This document shows, piece by piece, positions 8,588 through 17,009 of a DNA stretch of 64,000 bases (position 1 is the first letter of the stretch; every line of letters starts with the position of its first letter). The position numbers and the translations under genes are program-made. Below the pieces are notes generated by a model. It was not told where the DNA came from, ran no database searches, and was given only the letters and a program-made list of their open reading frames with translations. The stretch is from JBHBQE01 sp041776485 (lineage in GTDB: Bacteria > Bacillota > Clostridia > Lachnospirales > Lachnospiraceae), in NCBI GenBank assembly GCA_041776485.1, contig JBHBQE010000006.1:62001-126000 (forward strand). Direction: 5' to 3'.

Positions 8588-9097
8588 TCAATCCCTATAC
8601 AATGCTTCAATGCTCCACCAAAAAAATCCTGTTACCTCTACTAATTTTGTGTTCGTGCAATCTGCAAATTCTTTTGGATTGTCTATACTGAAATACATTT
8701 GTGCATCTTCATTTCCTGTTTGCGTTACATATTTATTAGCAAGTTTCAATCCTTTAGAATTTGTTACATCAAATATCAGTTCTCCTTTAGAAATTAACAA
8801 CTTCATCTTCTTAATCATATCTATAATTTTACTTTCCCTAAAATACTGATACACTCCGGAAACAACAATCATTGTTGGTAAGGATATGTCTATTTCTTTT
8901 ATCCAATCAAGAGCAAACATATCTCCGGATATCAGTTTTTCATTACTCGAATTTCCTAACACTTTTTTTCTAAGGTCTATCACTTCAGGCAAGTCTACTT
9001 GATAAAAATGCGAAAAATTTTCAGATGCATATATCCTTGCAGCAAGCGGAATATATAGAGTGTTTGCAACACCATTAAGCAATACATTTTTGTTCAT
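8588..9097 (-). CDS. class I SAM-dependent methyltransferase, probably internally deleted
   Basis: A 169-residue ORF with a good ribosome site (AAGGAGGG nine bases before ATG). The N-terminus (NGVANTLYIPLAARIY) and the segment VDLPEVIDLRKK match the leucine-carboxyl/TcmP-like O-methyltransferase family. In relatives about 60-80 residues lie between these two parts, including the SAM-binding glycine loop; here they are directly joined at ENFSHFYQVDLPEV. The remainder (MIVVSGVYQYF, then the C-terminal strands) follows the family. It may be a remnant without activity, or a gene trimmed by deletion. It sits inside the mobile-element scar and was probably acquired with it. Confidence 0.6.
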   Translation of the reverse strand: MNKNVLLNGVANTLYIPLAARIYASENFSHFYQVDLPEVIDLRKKVLGNSSNEKLISGDMFALDWIKEIDISLPTMIVVSGVYQYFRESKIIDMIKKMKLLISKGELIFDVTNSKGLKLANKYVTQTGNEDAQMYFSIDNPKEFADCTNTKLVEVTGFFWWSIEALYRD

Positions 9098-9418
9098 CCT
9101 AATATCCCTCCTTAAGCTAAAATATTCTATCCTACTATACCATATTTCAATCCAGTTTTATAAGTCTAACTATTGCTTCTTTACCTGTGTTAGTTCTCTG
9201 TTTTCTTGCGGCATCTTCTTTATACAGCTTCTAACATTTTCAGCCTGTTCAACTTCTTGTCGTATGTCTATGATGTGAGAATACAAACTACCTTTTTCTT
9301 TCTTCAAGGTGATTACTTATGACTTTAATTTGGATATATTTAAGATTCTGCTATATCTTAAATGTTCTTTTAAATACTTCCTTGCACTTTCAAATAAAAT
9401 AATTATAAATATAAAAAA
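9098..9418. other. decayed interval with a coiled-coil tail fragment on the minus strand
   Basis: A minus-strand frame (9170-9316, 48 codons, no start) reads as a charged helical tail with HIIDIRQEVEQAENVRS and QENRELTQVKKQ before its stop. It resembles C-terminal helices of mobilisation proteins, but I cannot assign it. Nothing else is supportable; the interval looks like the right part of the mobile-element scar. Confidence 0.3.
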
Positions 9419-9448
9419 TTGACTTTTTTATATTTATTATGTTATACT
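9419..9448 (+). promoter_or_regulatory. sigma-A type promoter of the PrsW-like gene
   Basis: TTGACT (9419-9424), an 18-base spacer and TATACT (9443-9448), about 120 bases before the start codon. The remaining leader to 9569 shows no clear structure. Confidence 0.6.
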
Positions 9449-9569
9449 ACAATTGTTTTGCTCGAAAAGGTCTGTGAAAGTCAGCAAAATTCAACAAACT
9501 GCAGATATGTCATTTAAGAAAAATTGATTGTAATCGGATTATATATATGAAAAAGCTGGAGGATTTGAT

Positions 9570-10400
9570 ATGAAAAAATTTATTAATAATTATGGATACA
9601 AGCTTTTGGTTATTGTAACCGTGGCGTTGGTATTTTTGAGTTTTCATGATTATTTCAGTCAGTTTTCGGAGGGTGATAGGTCCGCAAAGCTATTTCCGCC
9701 GTTTTTGACCGCTTCAAGCATGGTGCTGTTGTATGCTGTGCCGATTGCATTTTTTATACGTTATTTGGTAAACAGATTAAGAATTTCCGGCAAGGTGGTT
9801 CTGCTTAGCTTTATACTTGGTTTTACATTGCCGCTGTACCTGGGCAGTATGGGGAACTCGTTGATTTCATTTTTACTGTTTTGGCTGAAGGTGCCAAAGG
9901 GAATACTTGACAGCTGGGGAGCTGCTTTGACGGCGCCGTTTACAGAAGAGATTGCAAAGGGTGCGGTTGTGCTTTTGGTATATTTGTTATGCAGAGGTAT
10001 TTCGTTGAAGGAGGCTTTTGTGTCAGGCATGATTTCCGGATTCGGGTTTCAGGTTTTGGAGGATTGGGCTTATATTTTCCAGAGCACCTTCGGAGAGACG
10101 AACAGCGGGTTTTCGATAGCATTCGAGAGGGTGTCCAATGCTCTTGGCAGCCATATGGCTTTCAGTATAGTGTTTGGAGTGGGACTTATTGCTCTTATTA
10201 AGAAAGGGTCTGCGATTTCAAGGCTTAAAGCATTTTGTTTTATTATTGCTCCCGTTATGCTGCATTTTATCTGGAATTCCCCGCTTGAAGGAGACTGGGT
10301 AGTTCCCTTGTTTGGAAGCATAAACTTATATCTTGCTTACTATGCATTTACGGTTGTGAGCAGCTTAGATGACAATGACAATGTATTAGCGGCAGGATAA
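9570..10400 (+). CDS. PrsW-family intramembrane metalloprotease
   Basis: A 276-residue membrane protein with about eight hydrophobic segments. The conserved motifs of the PrsW/CPBP-like glutamic-type membrane proteases are present in order: TEEIAKG near residue 127, GFGFQVLEDWAYI near 156, GSHMAFS near 193 and MLHFIWNS near 230. In Bacillus PrsW makes the first cut in the anti-sigma factor RsiW; no sigma/anti-sigma pair is adjacent here, so the substrate is unknown. RBS GGAGG is clear. It is a single-gene unit with its own promoter and a strong terminator. Confidence 0.82.
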   Translation: MKKFINNYGYKLLVIVTVALVFLSFHDYFSQFSEGDRSAKLFPPFLTASSMVLLYAVPIAFFIRYLVNRLRISGKVVLLSFILGFTLPLYLGSMGNSLISFLLFWLKVPKGILDSWGAALTAPFTEEIAKGAVVLLVYLLCRGISLKEAFVSGMISGFGFQVLEDWAYIFQSTFGETNSGFSIAFERVSNALGSHMAFSIVFGVGLIALIKKGSAISRLKAFCFIIAPVMLHFIWNSPLEGDWVVPLFGSINLYLAYYAFTVVSSLDDNDNVLAAG

Positions 10401-10467
10401 TTTGGCAGTATCATAATTTCAGATTAGGTTGAAAATTTACAAACAGGATATAGAGAATTGATTTAAT

Positions 10468-10504
10468 TATAAAAGTAGGAGGGATTTACCCTCCTACTTT
10501 TATA
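10468..10504. terminator. bidirectional terminator between convergent genes
   Basis: A perfect 16-bp stem, TATAAAAGTAGGAGGG (10468-10483) with CCCTCCTACTTTTATA (10489-10504), loop 5 bases. A/T runs at both ends allow termination in both directions: for the protease gene from the left and for the small minus-strand gene from the right. Confidence 0.9.
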
Positions 10505-10538
10505 ATATGCCATGCTTTGACGGAGCGCATATCATCAT

Positions 10539-10670
10539 TTACGATTTCGTATGGCCAATTCCGTTTCTGCGAGTAACTGTGTGATTGTTAAGAACATAAG
10601 ATTGTACATTATCATTGCCGATTCCGTAGGATAGGAGTATAATCCTATTATTTAAAAGTGTATTTGTCAT
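10539..10670 (-). CDS. small protein of 43 residues, unknown function
   Basis: An ATG at 10670 preceded by a near-perfect ribosome site (AGGAGG, 4-9 bases upstream) opens a 43-codon frame ending in TAA at 10539. The product begins MTNTLLNNRIILLSYGIG and ends NGIGHTKS; it has a short hydrophobic patch and two Gly-Ile-Gly motifs but no family I recognise. The bidirectional terminator starts 35 bases beyond the stop in the right orientation. Ribosome site plus terminator argue for a real expressed unit, coding either a small peptide or an RNA with a leader peptide. Confidence 0.5.
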   Translation of the reverse strand: MTNTLLNNRIILLSYGIGNDNVQSYVLNNHTVTRRNGIGHTKS

Positions 10671-10934
10671 GTCGTCCTCCTGTAATTTTTGGTGCCAAAA
10701 TTGTGCACATGCTGTAAAATTATCTTATATAAAGATACGGCAGGATAAATGACGATACACTGTATACCATGATTTCAGCTTGTTTTTGCAGGGATTTGCA
10801 AACGCCTGCGGCGGTTTATAGGAAGGTTTTCGGCTATCAAATAAATAAAAATTAACAAGAGATGGAGTAATTGGTATTTTCCGAGATAGTTTATAAAAAT
10901 ATAAATATGACTTAAATTTATTTGGAGGAAAAGC

Positions 10935-11414
10935 ATGAATAAAACATTGGTGGCATATTTCAGCGTAACAGGGACAACAAGGAAATTAGCTGAGAAGCTG
11001 GCAGCAGTTACGGGTGCAGACCTGCATGAAATTTTGCCTGAAAAGGCTTACACTTCTGCCGATCTTAATTGGATGGATAAAGATAGTCGCAGTAGCATAG
11101 AAATGAAAGATAAGTCATTTCGCCCTGAAGTGGCAAATACAGTAGATAATATAAATCAATATGGTACAATTTATATAGCATTTCCAATTTGGTGGTATGT
11201 AGCTCCGACAATTATAAATACTTTTTTGGAAAAGTATAATCTTAAAGGCAAGAGAATTATTTCTGTAGCCACATCCGGCGGGAGTGGGATGGGAAATACA
11301 AACAGAGAATTAGAAATGTCCTGTAAAGGTGCAGAACTTAAAGAAGGAAAAGCATTATCAGCAGATATATCAGAAGATGATTTAAAATTATGGATAGAAA
11401 CTGTCGGCAAGTAA
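10935..11414 (+). CDS. flavodoxin
   Basis: A 159-residue flavodoxin-like protein. The FMN phosphate-binding loop FSVTGTTRKLAEKL is at residues 9-22, IAFPIWWYVAPTIINTF around 82-98 carries the aromatic residue that stacks on the isoalloxazine, and TSGGSGMGNT lies near 115. It belongs to the longer group often annotated as flavodoxin/NAD(P)H-dependent oxidoreductase. It is a cytoplasmic electron carrier; its redox partner is not evident from neighbours. RBS TTTGGAGG. Apparently monocistronic. Confidence 0.88.
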   Translation: MNKTLVAYFSVTGTTRKLAEKLAAVTGADLHEILPEKAYTSADLNWMDKDSRSSIEMKDKSFRPEVANTVDNINQYGTIYIAFPIWWYVAPTIINTFLEKYNLKGKRIISVATSGGSGMGNTNRELEMSCKGAELKEGKALSADISEDDLKLWIETVGK

Positions 11415-11572
11415 AAATGATGTATAAACGGCGTGTGTATTCGAAGAATAATCAAACCTGTTTTGTTATATCTGCTGGTTTTGTCATGATTAAAAATCAA
11501 AAAATATTTCATAAAATTTCATCTTAAAATTTTAACACTTTTTACAAAAATAAAATATTCAGCAAATAATGG

Positions 11573-11622
11573 TTGACTTATATTTTCATATGTCGTAGTT
11601 TATTGGATGTGAAGGTTCACAT
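11573..11622 (+). promoter_or_regulatory. promoter and candidate LacI-type operator of the regulator gene
   Basis: TTGACT (11573-11578), 17 bases, then TAGTTT (11596-11601). Immediately downstream is an inverted repeat, ATGTGAA-GG-TTCACAT (11607-11622), sitting over the expected transcription start. The even-centred palindrome of this size is typical for LacI-family operators and suggests autoregulation. Confidence 0.5.
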
Positions 11623-11665
11623 TACTTTCATATTACTGAGCACTATTGATTTGTTTGGAGAAAAT

Positions 11666-12655
11666 ATGCCGGCAACTATTTTAGACGTGGTAGCTTTGTG
11701 CGGTTACTCAAGAGCAACAGTTACAAGGGCTTTTGCTGAACCGGATTTGGTAAAAGCGAGCACCAGAGATAAGGTATTTCAAGCTGCAAAGGAGCTGAAT
11801 TATACTCCGAGTGCGATAGCTCAGGCTATGGTGAAAAAAAGAACCGGAAATATCGGGTTCATATTAAGTGAAAAGCAGTATCCGGTTATTTTAAACCCAT
11901 TTTATGCACCAATTGTTGACTCAGTATTGGAAAGTTGTGCAGAACTTAATTTAAGTCTTTTTATATCATCCACCAGAGATTTAAGACTTACCAATGGAGA
12001 TATTTATTTAAAAAGACAGTTGGACGGTGCGATACTTGCCGGTGAAATCAGTGAGGATATAGTTGAGTATCTTAGGAACCAAAATATTCCTTTTGTTCTT
12101 CTTAACAGCTACAGAGAAGAGGAGGAAACAGTAAGTATAATTGCCAATCACTATAAGGGGGCTTTAACGGGACTTGAATACCTTATTTCAAAGGGACATA
12201 AAAAAATAGCTTTAATACAGGGAAGCTTCAGTGCCTATATTATGAATCAAACTCAAAATGCTTACAGAGACAGTATGAAAGCCGGGGGCTTTGAGTGCAG
12301 GGAATATATAATAAATGCAGAATATAACGAGTCAATAGACTGTGTAAATAAAATACTTAAAAATAAAAAAGAAATACCCACCGCATTTTTCTGCGCTAAT
12401 GACACCATTGCTATTGGCACAATAAAGGCGATATTAAGGGCAGGATACCAAATCCCTGGTGATTTGGCGGTTTTAGGATATGATGACAGTGTTTTAGCAA
12501 CAGCAATTGAACCGGAACTTACCACGATTCATGTGCCGAAGCGTGAGATGGGGAAAGCTGCCGCTTTTGCTCTGCAAAAACTTATTAATGGGGAAGAAAT
12601 AAAGGAAAAGGTTATTGAGGTTAAAACACATTTGGTAAAGAGAAACAGTGTGTAG
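11666..12655 (+). CDS. LacI-family transcriptional regulator
   Basis: 329 residues from the ATG at 11666, which has TTGGAG five bases upstream; the longer open frame from 11573 lacks a ribosome site and is skipped because the helix-turn-helix begins right at this Met (ATILDVVALCGYSRATVTRA). The HTH and hinge occupy residues 1-60, and a periplasmic-binding-protein-like sensor domain follows (TGNIGFILSEKQ, FFCANDTIAIG, AVLGYDDS). It probably senses a sugar or cyclitol and controls the iol/transport genes and/or the adjacent tct operon. The downstream metallo-hydrolase gene follows after 13 bases and is likely cotranscribed. Confidence 0.9.
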   Translation: MPATILDVVALCGYSRATVTRAFAEPDLVKASTRDKVFQAAKELNYTPSAIAQAMVKKRTGNIGFILSEKQYPVILNPFYAPIVDSVLESCAELNLSLFISSTRDLRLTNGDIYLKRQLDGAILAGEISEDIVEYLRNQNIPFVLLNSYREEEETVSIIANHYKGALTGLEYLISKGHKKIALIQGSFSAYIMNQTQNAYRDSMKAGGFECREYIINAEYNESIDCVNKILKNKKEIPTAFFCANDTIAIGTIKAILRAGYQIPGDLAVLGYDDSVLATAIEPELTTIHVPKREMGKAAAFALQKLINGEEIKEKVIEVKTHLVKRNSV

Positions 12656-12668
12656 TTTGGAGGAATAA

Positions 12669-13637
12669 GTGCAGCTATATATTTGTAATGTGGGATATGG
12701 AGACGCTTTTTTGTTTACCTGTGATAAGGGCGTATGCCTGATAGATACAGGAAGCGGACTGGATAGTGAATATGTAAACAGCCGTATTCCCATTGGCAGA
12801 TTACTGGATTATTTAAATATTAAATGCATAAATCATTTGATTATATCCCATATACATGAGGATCATGTAGGAGGTCTTAGATTTCTCAGGGATAGGGTGA
12901 AAATAGAGAATATTTGGCTGCCATTTTCTCAAGATAATTTAATTAATGAATTTATGGAAATTGATATAGATAAAATTGAAATTAACAGCGTAAGGTTATT
13001 TTATATGGCAGTTAACACCTTTGTTAAGGAGATGTCCTATTTGCAGGAACATGCCGATATTCATATCCTTTCTGCCAAAGAGAGTACAAATATACTTGGA
13101 ATGGATATTGATGTATTGGGGAGCAAAAAGGCAAGTATAGATAACTTCTTGCTTGCATATAGAGGATTTAAAGATAAAAGCGAAAATAAAAAAATAGATA
13201 CACTAAGGAATATGGACAGATTGTCCAATGGTACGAGCTTGGTTTTAAATATTAAGTATAAGGGATTCAATGCTCTGTTTACAGGAGATAATGTCCCGAA
13301 AAATTGGGAAAAGGATCAATATTCTTTTAATTTACTTAATAATGTGAACGTTCTCAAATTACCTCATCATGGACAGATTGATTCCATAGAAAAAGAGTTA
13401 ATGGAGAAAATGCCAATAGAATATTGTATAACTACAGCTTCTTCTGATTTTAGACATAACAGTGCCGCAATTTCTGTCTATGAAAACATGTTAAATTGGC
13501 ATAAGCAGGATATAAAATTTATTTTTAATGAGCTTATGGACTTTAAATACTGTAATGAAACTAGCGACTATAATTATATAGTCTGGGACTTAGAGGATTT
13601 TAACAGTGAAAAATCCATTGAGTTTAAAAGGGTTTAA
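12669..13637 (+). CDS. MBL-fold metallo-hydrolase (ComEC/Rec2-related type)
   Basis: 322 residues from a GTG start with AGGAGG-like TTGGAGGA directly upstream. The metallo-beta-lactamase signature SHIHEDHVGG lies near residue 59, preceded by CLIDTGSG and followed by LFTGDNVP near 203 and LPHHGQID near 236, the pattern of the ComEC-associated hydrolase subgroup. Such enzymes hydrolyse phosphodiesters or other esters using two metal ions. No signal peptide or membrane segment is seen, so it is cytoplasmic. It is cotranscribed with the LacI regulator, which suggests a role in the same regulon; no specific substrate can be named. Confidence 0.8.
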   Translation: MQLYICNVGYGDAFLFTCDKGVCLIDTGSGLDSEYVNSRIPIGRLLDYLNIKCINHLIISHIHEDHVGGLRFLRDRVKIENIWLPFSQDNLINEFMEIDIDKIEINSVRLFYMAVNTFVKEMSYLQEHADIHILSAKESTNILGMDIDVLGSKKASIDNFLLAYRGFKDKSENKKIDTLRNMDRLSNGTSLVLNIKYKGFNALFTGDNVPKNWEKDQYSFNLLNNVNVLKLPHHGQIDSIEKELMEKMPIEYCITTASSDFRHNSAAISVYENMLNWHKQDIKFIFNELMDFKYCNETSDYNYIVWDLEDFNSEKSIEFKRV

Positions 13638-13688
13638 TCAAAGGATTATTTTAAACATTTCCTTGCGTGGTCAAGGTTAGTTATATGT

Positions 13689-13742
13689 AAATATTTTAAA
13701 TTAACCCAGTTTAAAATATTTCATATGAAGCAATGTGCTTCA
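13689..13742 (+). promoter_or_regulatory. two palindromes upstream of tctC
   Basis: A perfect 12-bp inverted repeat, AAATATTTTAAA (13689-13700) with TTTAAAATATTT (13710-13721), is followed at once by a 17-bp palindrome TGAAGCA-ATG-TGCTTCA (13726-13742). The first could terminate the hydrolase transcript; the second could be an operator for the LacI regulator encoded just upstream, or part of the tct leader. Confidence 0.45.
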
Positions 13743-13808
13743 AATGGTAAACTTAAGGAGGAATATATTCAACCACGTGTTATATTCCACAAGGATTAGG
13801 AGGATGTA

Positions 13809-14822
13809 ATGATTAAAAAGCTGGTATTGGCAGTACTTCTTTTAAGCTTAGTCTTAAATGTTACTGCATGTGGTGGTGACAAAACTAATACTACTGCAAA
13901 AAGCGAAACAGAGGCTACTAGTGAAACCCAAGAAACAGATTTCCCTAAGGATAAGGTAACTATTATCATGCCGTGGTCAGTTGGCGGCGGTCCTGATACC
14001 ATTGCAAGGAAAGTGGCTTCCTATGGTGAAAAGTATCTGGGAGTACCTGTGATTGTTGAGAACCATACGGGTGGTGCAGGAACAATTGCAATGAACAAGT
14101 TCCTGCAGGAAGAGTCCGATGGATATACTATGATTGTATCAAACGGACCGTTATTTTCCCTTACGCCTGATTTTGTGGATGTAAGCTACACTATTGACGA
14201 TATAACTCCATTAATCGGTATGCGTCAGGTTGAGTTTGTTGTTTTAAGCAACAGTAAGTCCAATATTACAAGTATTGACGACTTAAAGAAGTATGCTGAG
14301 AGTGGGAAAACTGTAAAATATGCAACTACAGGCGGTCCCGGAAATGACAGTTACACAATGATAAGCGTATTATTTAACAAATTGGGAATTAAAGCCGAGG
14401 CAGTTCCTTTTGACGGTGGACAGGATGCTATTAATGCCCTTGCAGGCGGTCATGTGGATATTGCAATAGGTTCACCTCCGGTATACAGAGAGTATGTAAA
14501 GAATGGTGAGTTTAACGTACTTGGAACCTTTATCCCAGATGGAATCAATGTAGAGGATATTGGAGAGATTCCTTCCTTTAAGTCACAGGACATTGATGCA
14601 GAATTTGTCGGCATGGACTATTTTGCAGTAAAATCTGATGTGGGTGATCAGGAAAAGGAAATTCTTACCAACTTCATTAAGCAGGTGTATGCAGATCCTG
14701 AATTTCAGGCATTTATGGCTGAAATGGGAATGGAAGCCTGGGAGGCTGAAGAGGATGAAATTGTATCTTTAATTGATGCCCAGACAGAGGATATGAAAGA
14801 GTATATTAAATTACTTAAGTAA
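13809..14822 (+). CDS. tctC: tripartite tricarboxylate transporter substrate-binding protein (TctC family)
   Basis: A 337-residue lipoprotein with a signal peptide and lipobox VTAC at Cys21, followed by a Thr/Ser/Glu linker. The Bug/TctC domain is marked by VTIIMPWSVGGGPDTIARKV near residue 56, GGAGTIAMNKF near 94 and the ligand-loop YATTGGPGNDSY near 174. TctC proteins capture carboxylates such as citrate, or other small acids, outside the cell for the TctAB membrane part. It heads tctC-tctB-tctA, the usual three-gene set. RBS AGGAGG. The ligand cannot be deduced; the island context allows a sugar acid or cyclitol-derived acid. Confidence 0.88.
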   Translation: MIKKLVLAVLLLSLVLNVTACGGDKTNTTAKSETEATSETQETDFPKDKVTIIMPWSVGGGPDTIARKVASYGEKYLGVPVIVENHTGGAGTIAMNKFLQEESDGYTMIVSNGPLFSLTPDFVDVSYTIDDITPLIGMRQVEFVVLSNSKSNITSIDDLKKYAESGKTVKYATTGGPGNDSYTMISVLFNKLGIKAEAVPFDGGQDAINALAGGHVDIAIGSPPVYREYVKNGEFNVLGTFIPDGINVEDIGEIPSFKSQDIDAEFVGMDYFAVKSDVGDQEKEILTNFIKQVYADPEFQAFMAEMGMEAWEAEEDEIVSLIDAQTEDMKEYIKLLK

Positions 14823-14856
14823 AGTTTAGGTAAGAGTGTGAGCTAAGGAGAGAATT

Positions 14857-15330
14857 ATGAAATTAAAATACAATTCTAATATTATATCAGGTGGAATTTT
14901 TGCAATAGTATCCCTTGTACTGTATCTTTTGGTGGACAGTCAGATAAAAACTCTGGAAAGCTCTGCAGTAAATGCAAAGTCCGTACCCAATCTTGTATTG
15001 ATATTGATGTTTATATTCTCTCTTTTGCTTTTTATCAAGGGTCTTACTTCCCCTAAAAAAGAGGTTGCAATTAATGCAGACTTTTTTAAAGAGGAAAATG
15101 TTAAAAAGGAATTAAGACAGGTGGGATTTATTGTCCTGTTATTGGTGTACGCATTATTATTTAGCTTTGTGGGCTTTATTATTGCCACCTGTCTTTTAGT
15201 TTCAATAATACTGTTTTTCTATCATTGTAAAACCTGGTGGTATTATGCCATTGCAAATGCCACAGTAATTATTGTTTATATATTTTTTGACAACGTGCTT
15301 CATGTGGCACTTCCTACGTTATTTCTATAG
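14857..15330 (+). CDS. tctB: tripartite tricarboxylate transporter small membrane subunit (TctB)
   Basis: 157 residues with four predicted transmembrane helices (about 10-26, 45-62, 88-112 and 118-145), matching the size and topology of TctB. Sequence conservation of TctB is low, so the call rests on topology and position between tctC and tctA. RBS AAGGAGAG lies five to twelve bases upstream. Confidence 0.8.
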   Translation: MKLKYNSNIISGGIFAIVSLVLYLLVDSQIKTLESSAVNAKSVPNLVLILMFIFSLLLFIKGLTSPKKEVAINADFFKEENVKKELRQVGFIVLLLVYALLFSFVGFIIATCLLVSIILFFYHCKTWWYYAIANATVIIVYIFFDNVLHVALPTLFL

Positions 15331-15352
15331 GTTGAAAGAGGGGTAAGAGAAA

Positions 15353-16840
15353 ATGAACATAGTATTAGAAGGCTTTACAATGCTTTTTAACTGGCAAAAT
15401 CTGTTGGTGGTTTTAATTGGTTTGTTTCTGGGAATAGTAGTAGGAGCAATACCGGGGCTTACCTCTGATTTAGGTATAATTCTTTGTATTCCAATAACCT
15501 ATGGAATGGAACCGATGACCGCTATATTAATGCTTTTGGCAATTTACTGCGGTGGAACCTACGGTGGAAGTATTACGGCAATTTTAATTAATACTCCGGG
15601 AACCTCTGCCAATGCAGCAACATTATTTGACGGATATCCGATGGCACAAAAGGGACAGGCATATAAAGCTCTTAGAATGGCATTGTTTGCCTCTACAATA
15701 GGAGGATTGATAAGTGCGGTATTACTGCTTATGGCAGCACCTCCCATTGCCAAATTTACATTGTTGTTTGGACCTGCCGAGTATTTTTCACTGGCAATAT
15801 TCGGTCTTTCCGTTATAGCAGGAGTGTCAAATGAAAGCATATTAAAGGGACTGATCGGAGCTTGTATAGGTGTATTTGTATCAACTATTGGTATGGATAA
15901 AATAAGCGGAGCTGAAAGATTTACGTTTTCAAATCCGAATTTAATGGCAGGAATAGATTTGATAATTGCGTTAATAGGTTTGTTTGCCATATCTGAAATA
16001 ATGATTAAATCTGCCTATGACCCCAGAACAGACAGAAAATCTGCCAGTGTAATCAAAAAAGAAAAAATTACCAAGGATGAATATAAAAGATGTATTAAGC
16101 CCATCGGTATAGGTTCATTGTTTGGATGCATAATAGGAGCAACACCGGGAACCGGCGGCGGATTGGCAGCATTTGTTGCTTATAATCAGGTGAAACAAAC
16201 ATCAAAGCACCCGGAAACCTTTGGAAAGGGTGAAATAGAGGGAGTAGCAGTATCGGAGTCTGCCAATAACGGTGCTTGTGGTGCAACTATGATACCCATG
16301 CTCACTCTGGGCGTACCAGGGGATGGTGCAACTGCAATACTAATGGGAGCATTCCTTATTCATGGAATGATTCCGGGACCGACATTGTTTGCAGAAAAGG
16401 GAAATGTGTTATATGCAATAATGTTTGGTCTTATAATTGTAAACATATTAATGTATGTGCTGGGAAGGCTGTTAATCCCTTTTTATACAAATATAACAAG
16501 GCTTCCATATGAACTTTTAGCTTGTATAGTTTTAACCATGTGTATAGCCGGCTCATATTCCACCAATAATAGAATATATGATGTGGCTGTTATATTTATC
16601 TTTGGAGCTTTGGCATATTTTTTAAGAAGGATGAATTTCCAATTGGTACCTATATTATTAGGTATTGTACTGGGACCTTTAGCTGAAACAAGCTTTAGAA
16701 GAGCTATTGTACTTTCTGATGGAAGTCTGAGCATTTTCTTTACCAGACCGATATCTCTGGCATTTTTGCTTATTGCGGCATTTTCCATTTTGTTTCTTGG
16801 TGTAAGGGGCGCTATCAGTAAAAGGAAACGGCAGCAATAA
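15353..16840 (+). CDS. tctA: tripartite tricarboxylate transporter large permease (TctA)
   Basis: A 495-residue protein with about 12 hydrophobic segments. TctA hallmarks are visible: GIVVGAIPGLTSDLGI near residue 28, YCGGTYGGSITAILINTPGTSANAATLFDGYP around 62-93, and the repeated half GATPGTGGGLAAFVAYNQ near 263 with NNGACGATMIPMLTLGVPG near 304. It is the channel of a secondary, ion-gradient-driven carboxylate importer working with TctB and TctC. RBS GAGGGG. Confidence 0.93.
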   Translation: MNIVLEGFTMLFNWQNLLVVLIGLFLGIVVGAIPGLTSDLGIILCIPITYGMEPMTAILMLLAIYCGGTYGGSITAILINTPGTSANAATLFDGYPMAQKGQAYKALRMALFASTIGGLISAVLLLMAAPPIAKFTLLFGPAEYFSLAIFGLSVIAGVSNESILKGLIGACIGVFVSTIGMDKISGAERFTFSNPNLMAGIDLIIALIGLFAISEIMIKSAYDPRTDRKSASVIKKEKITKDEYKRCIKPIGIGSLFGCIIGATPGTGGGLAAFVAYNQVKQTSKHPETFGKGEIEGVAVSESANNGACGATMIPMLTLGVPGDGATAILMGAFLIHGMIPGPTLFAEKGNVLYAIMFGLIIVNILMYVLGRLLIPFYTNITRLPYELLACIVLTMCIAGSYSTNNRIYDVAVIFIFGALAYFLRRMNFQLVPILLGIVLGPLAETSFRRAIVLSDGSLSIFFTRPISLAFLLIAAFSILFLGVRGAISKRKRQQ

Positions 16841-17009
16841 TCAGAGGATTTAATTCCTTGCAGATTGTACTATATAGTGTTATATTTAAATATTATATTA
16901 TTAAATATTATATTAGGGGTCGATTATGTTACCGGAAGTTGGTGGATATAGACCTCTAATTTATAGAAATTCTTATTAAACAATACATAAATTAATTTAC
17001 GAGGACATC

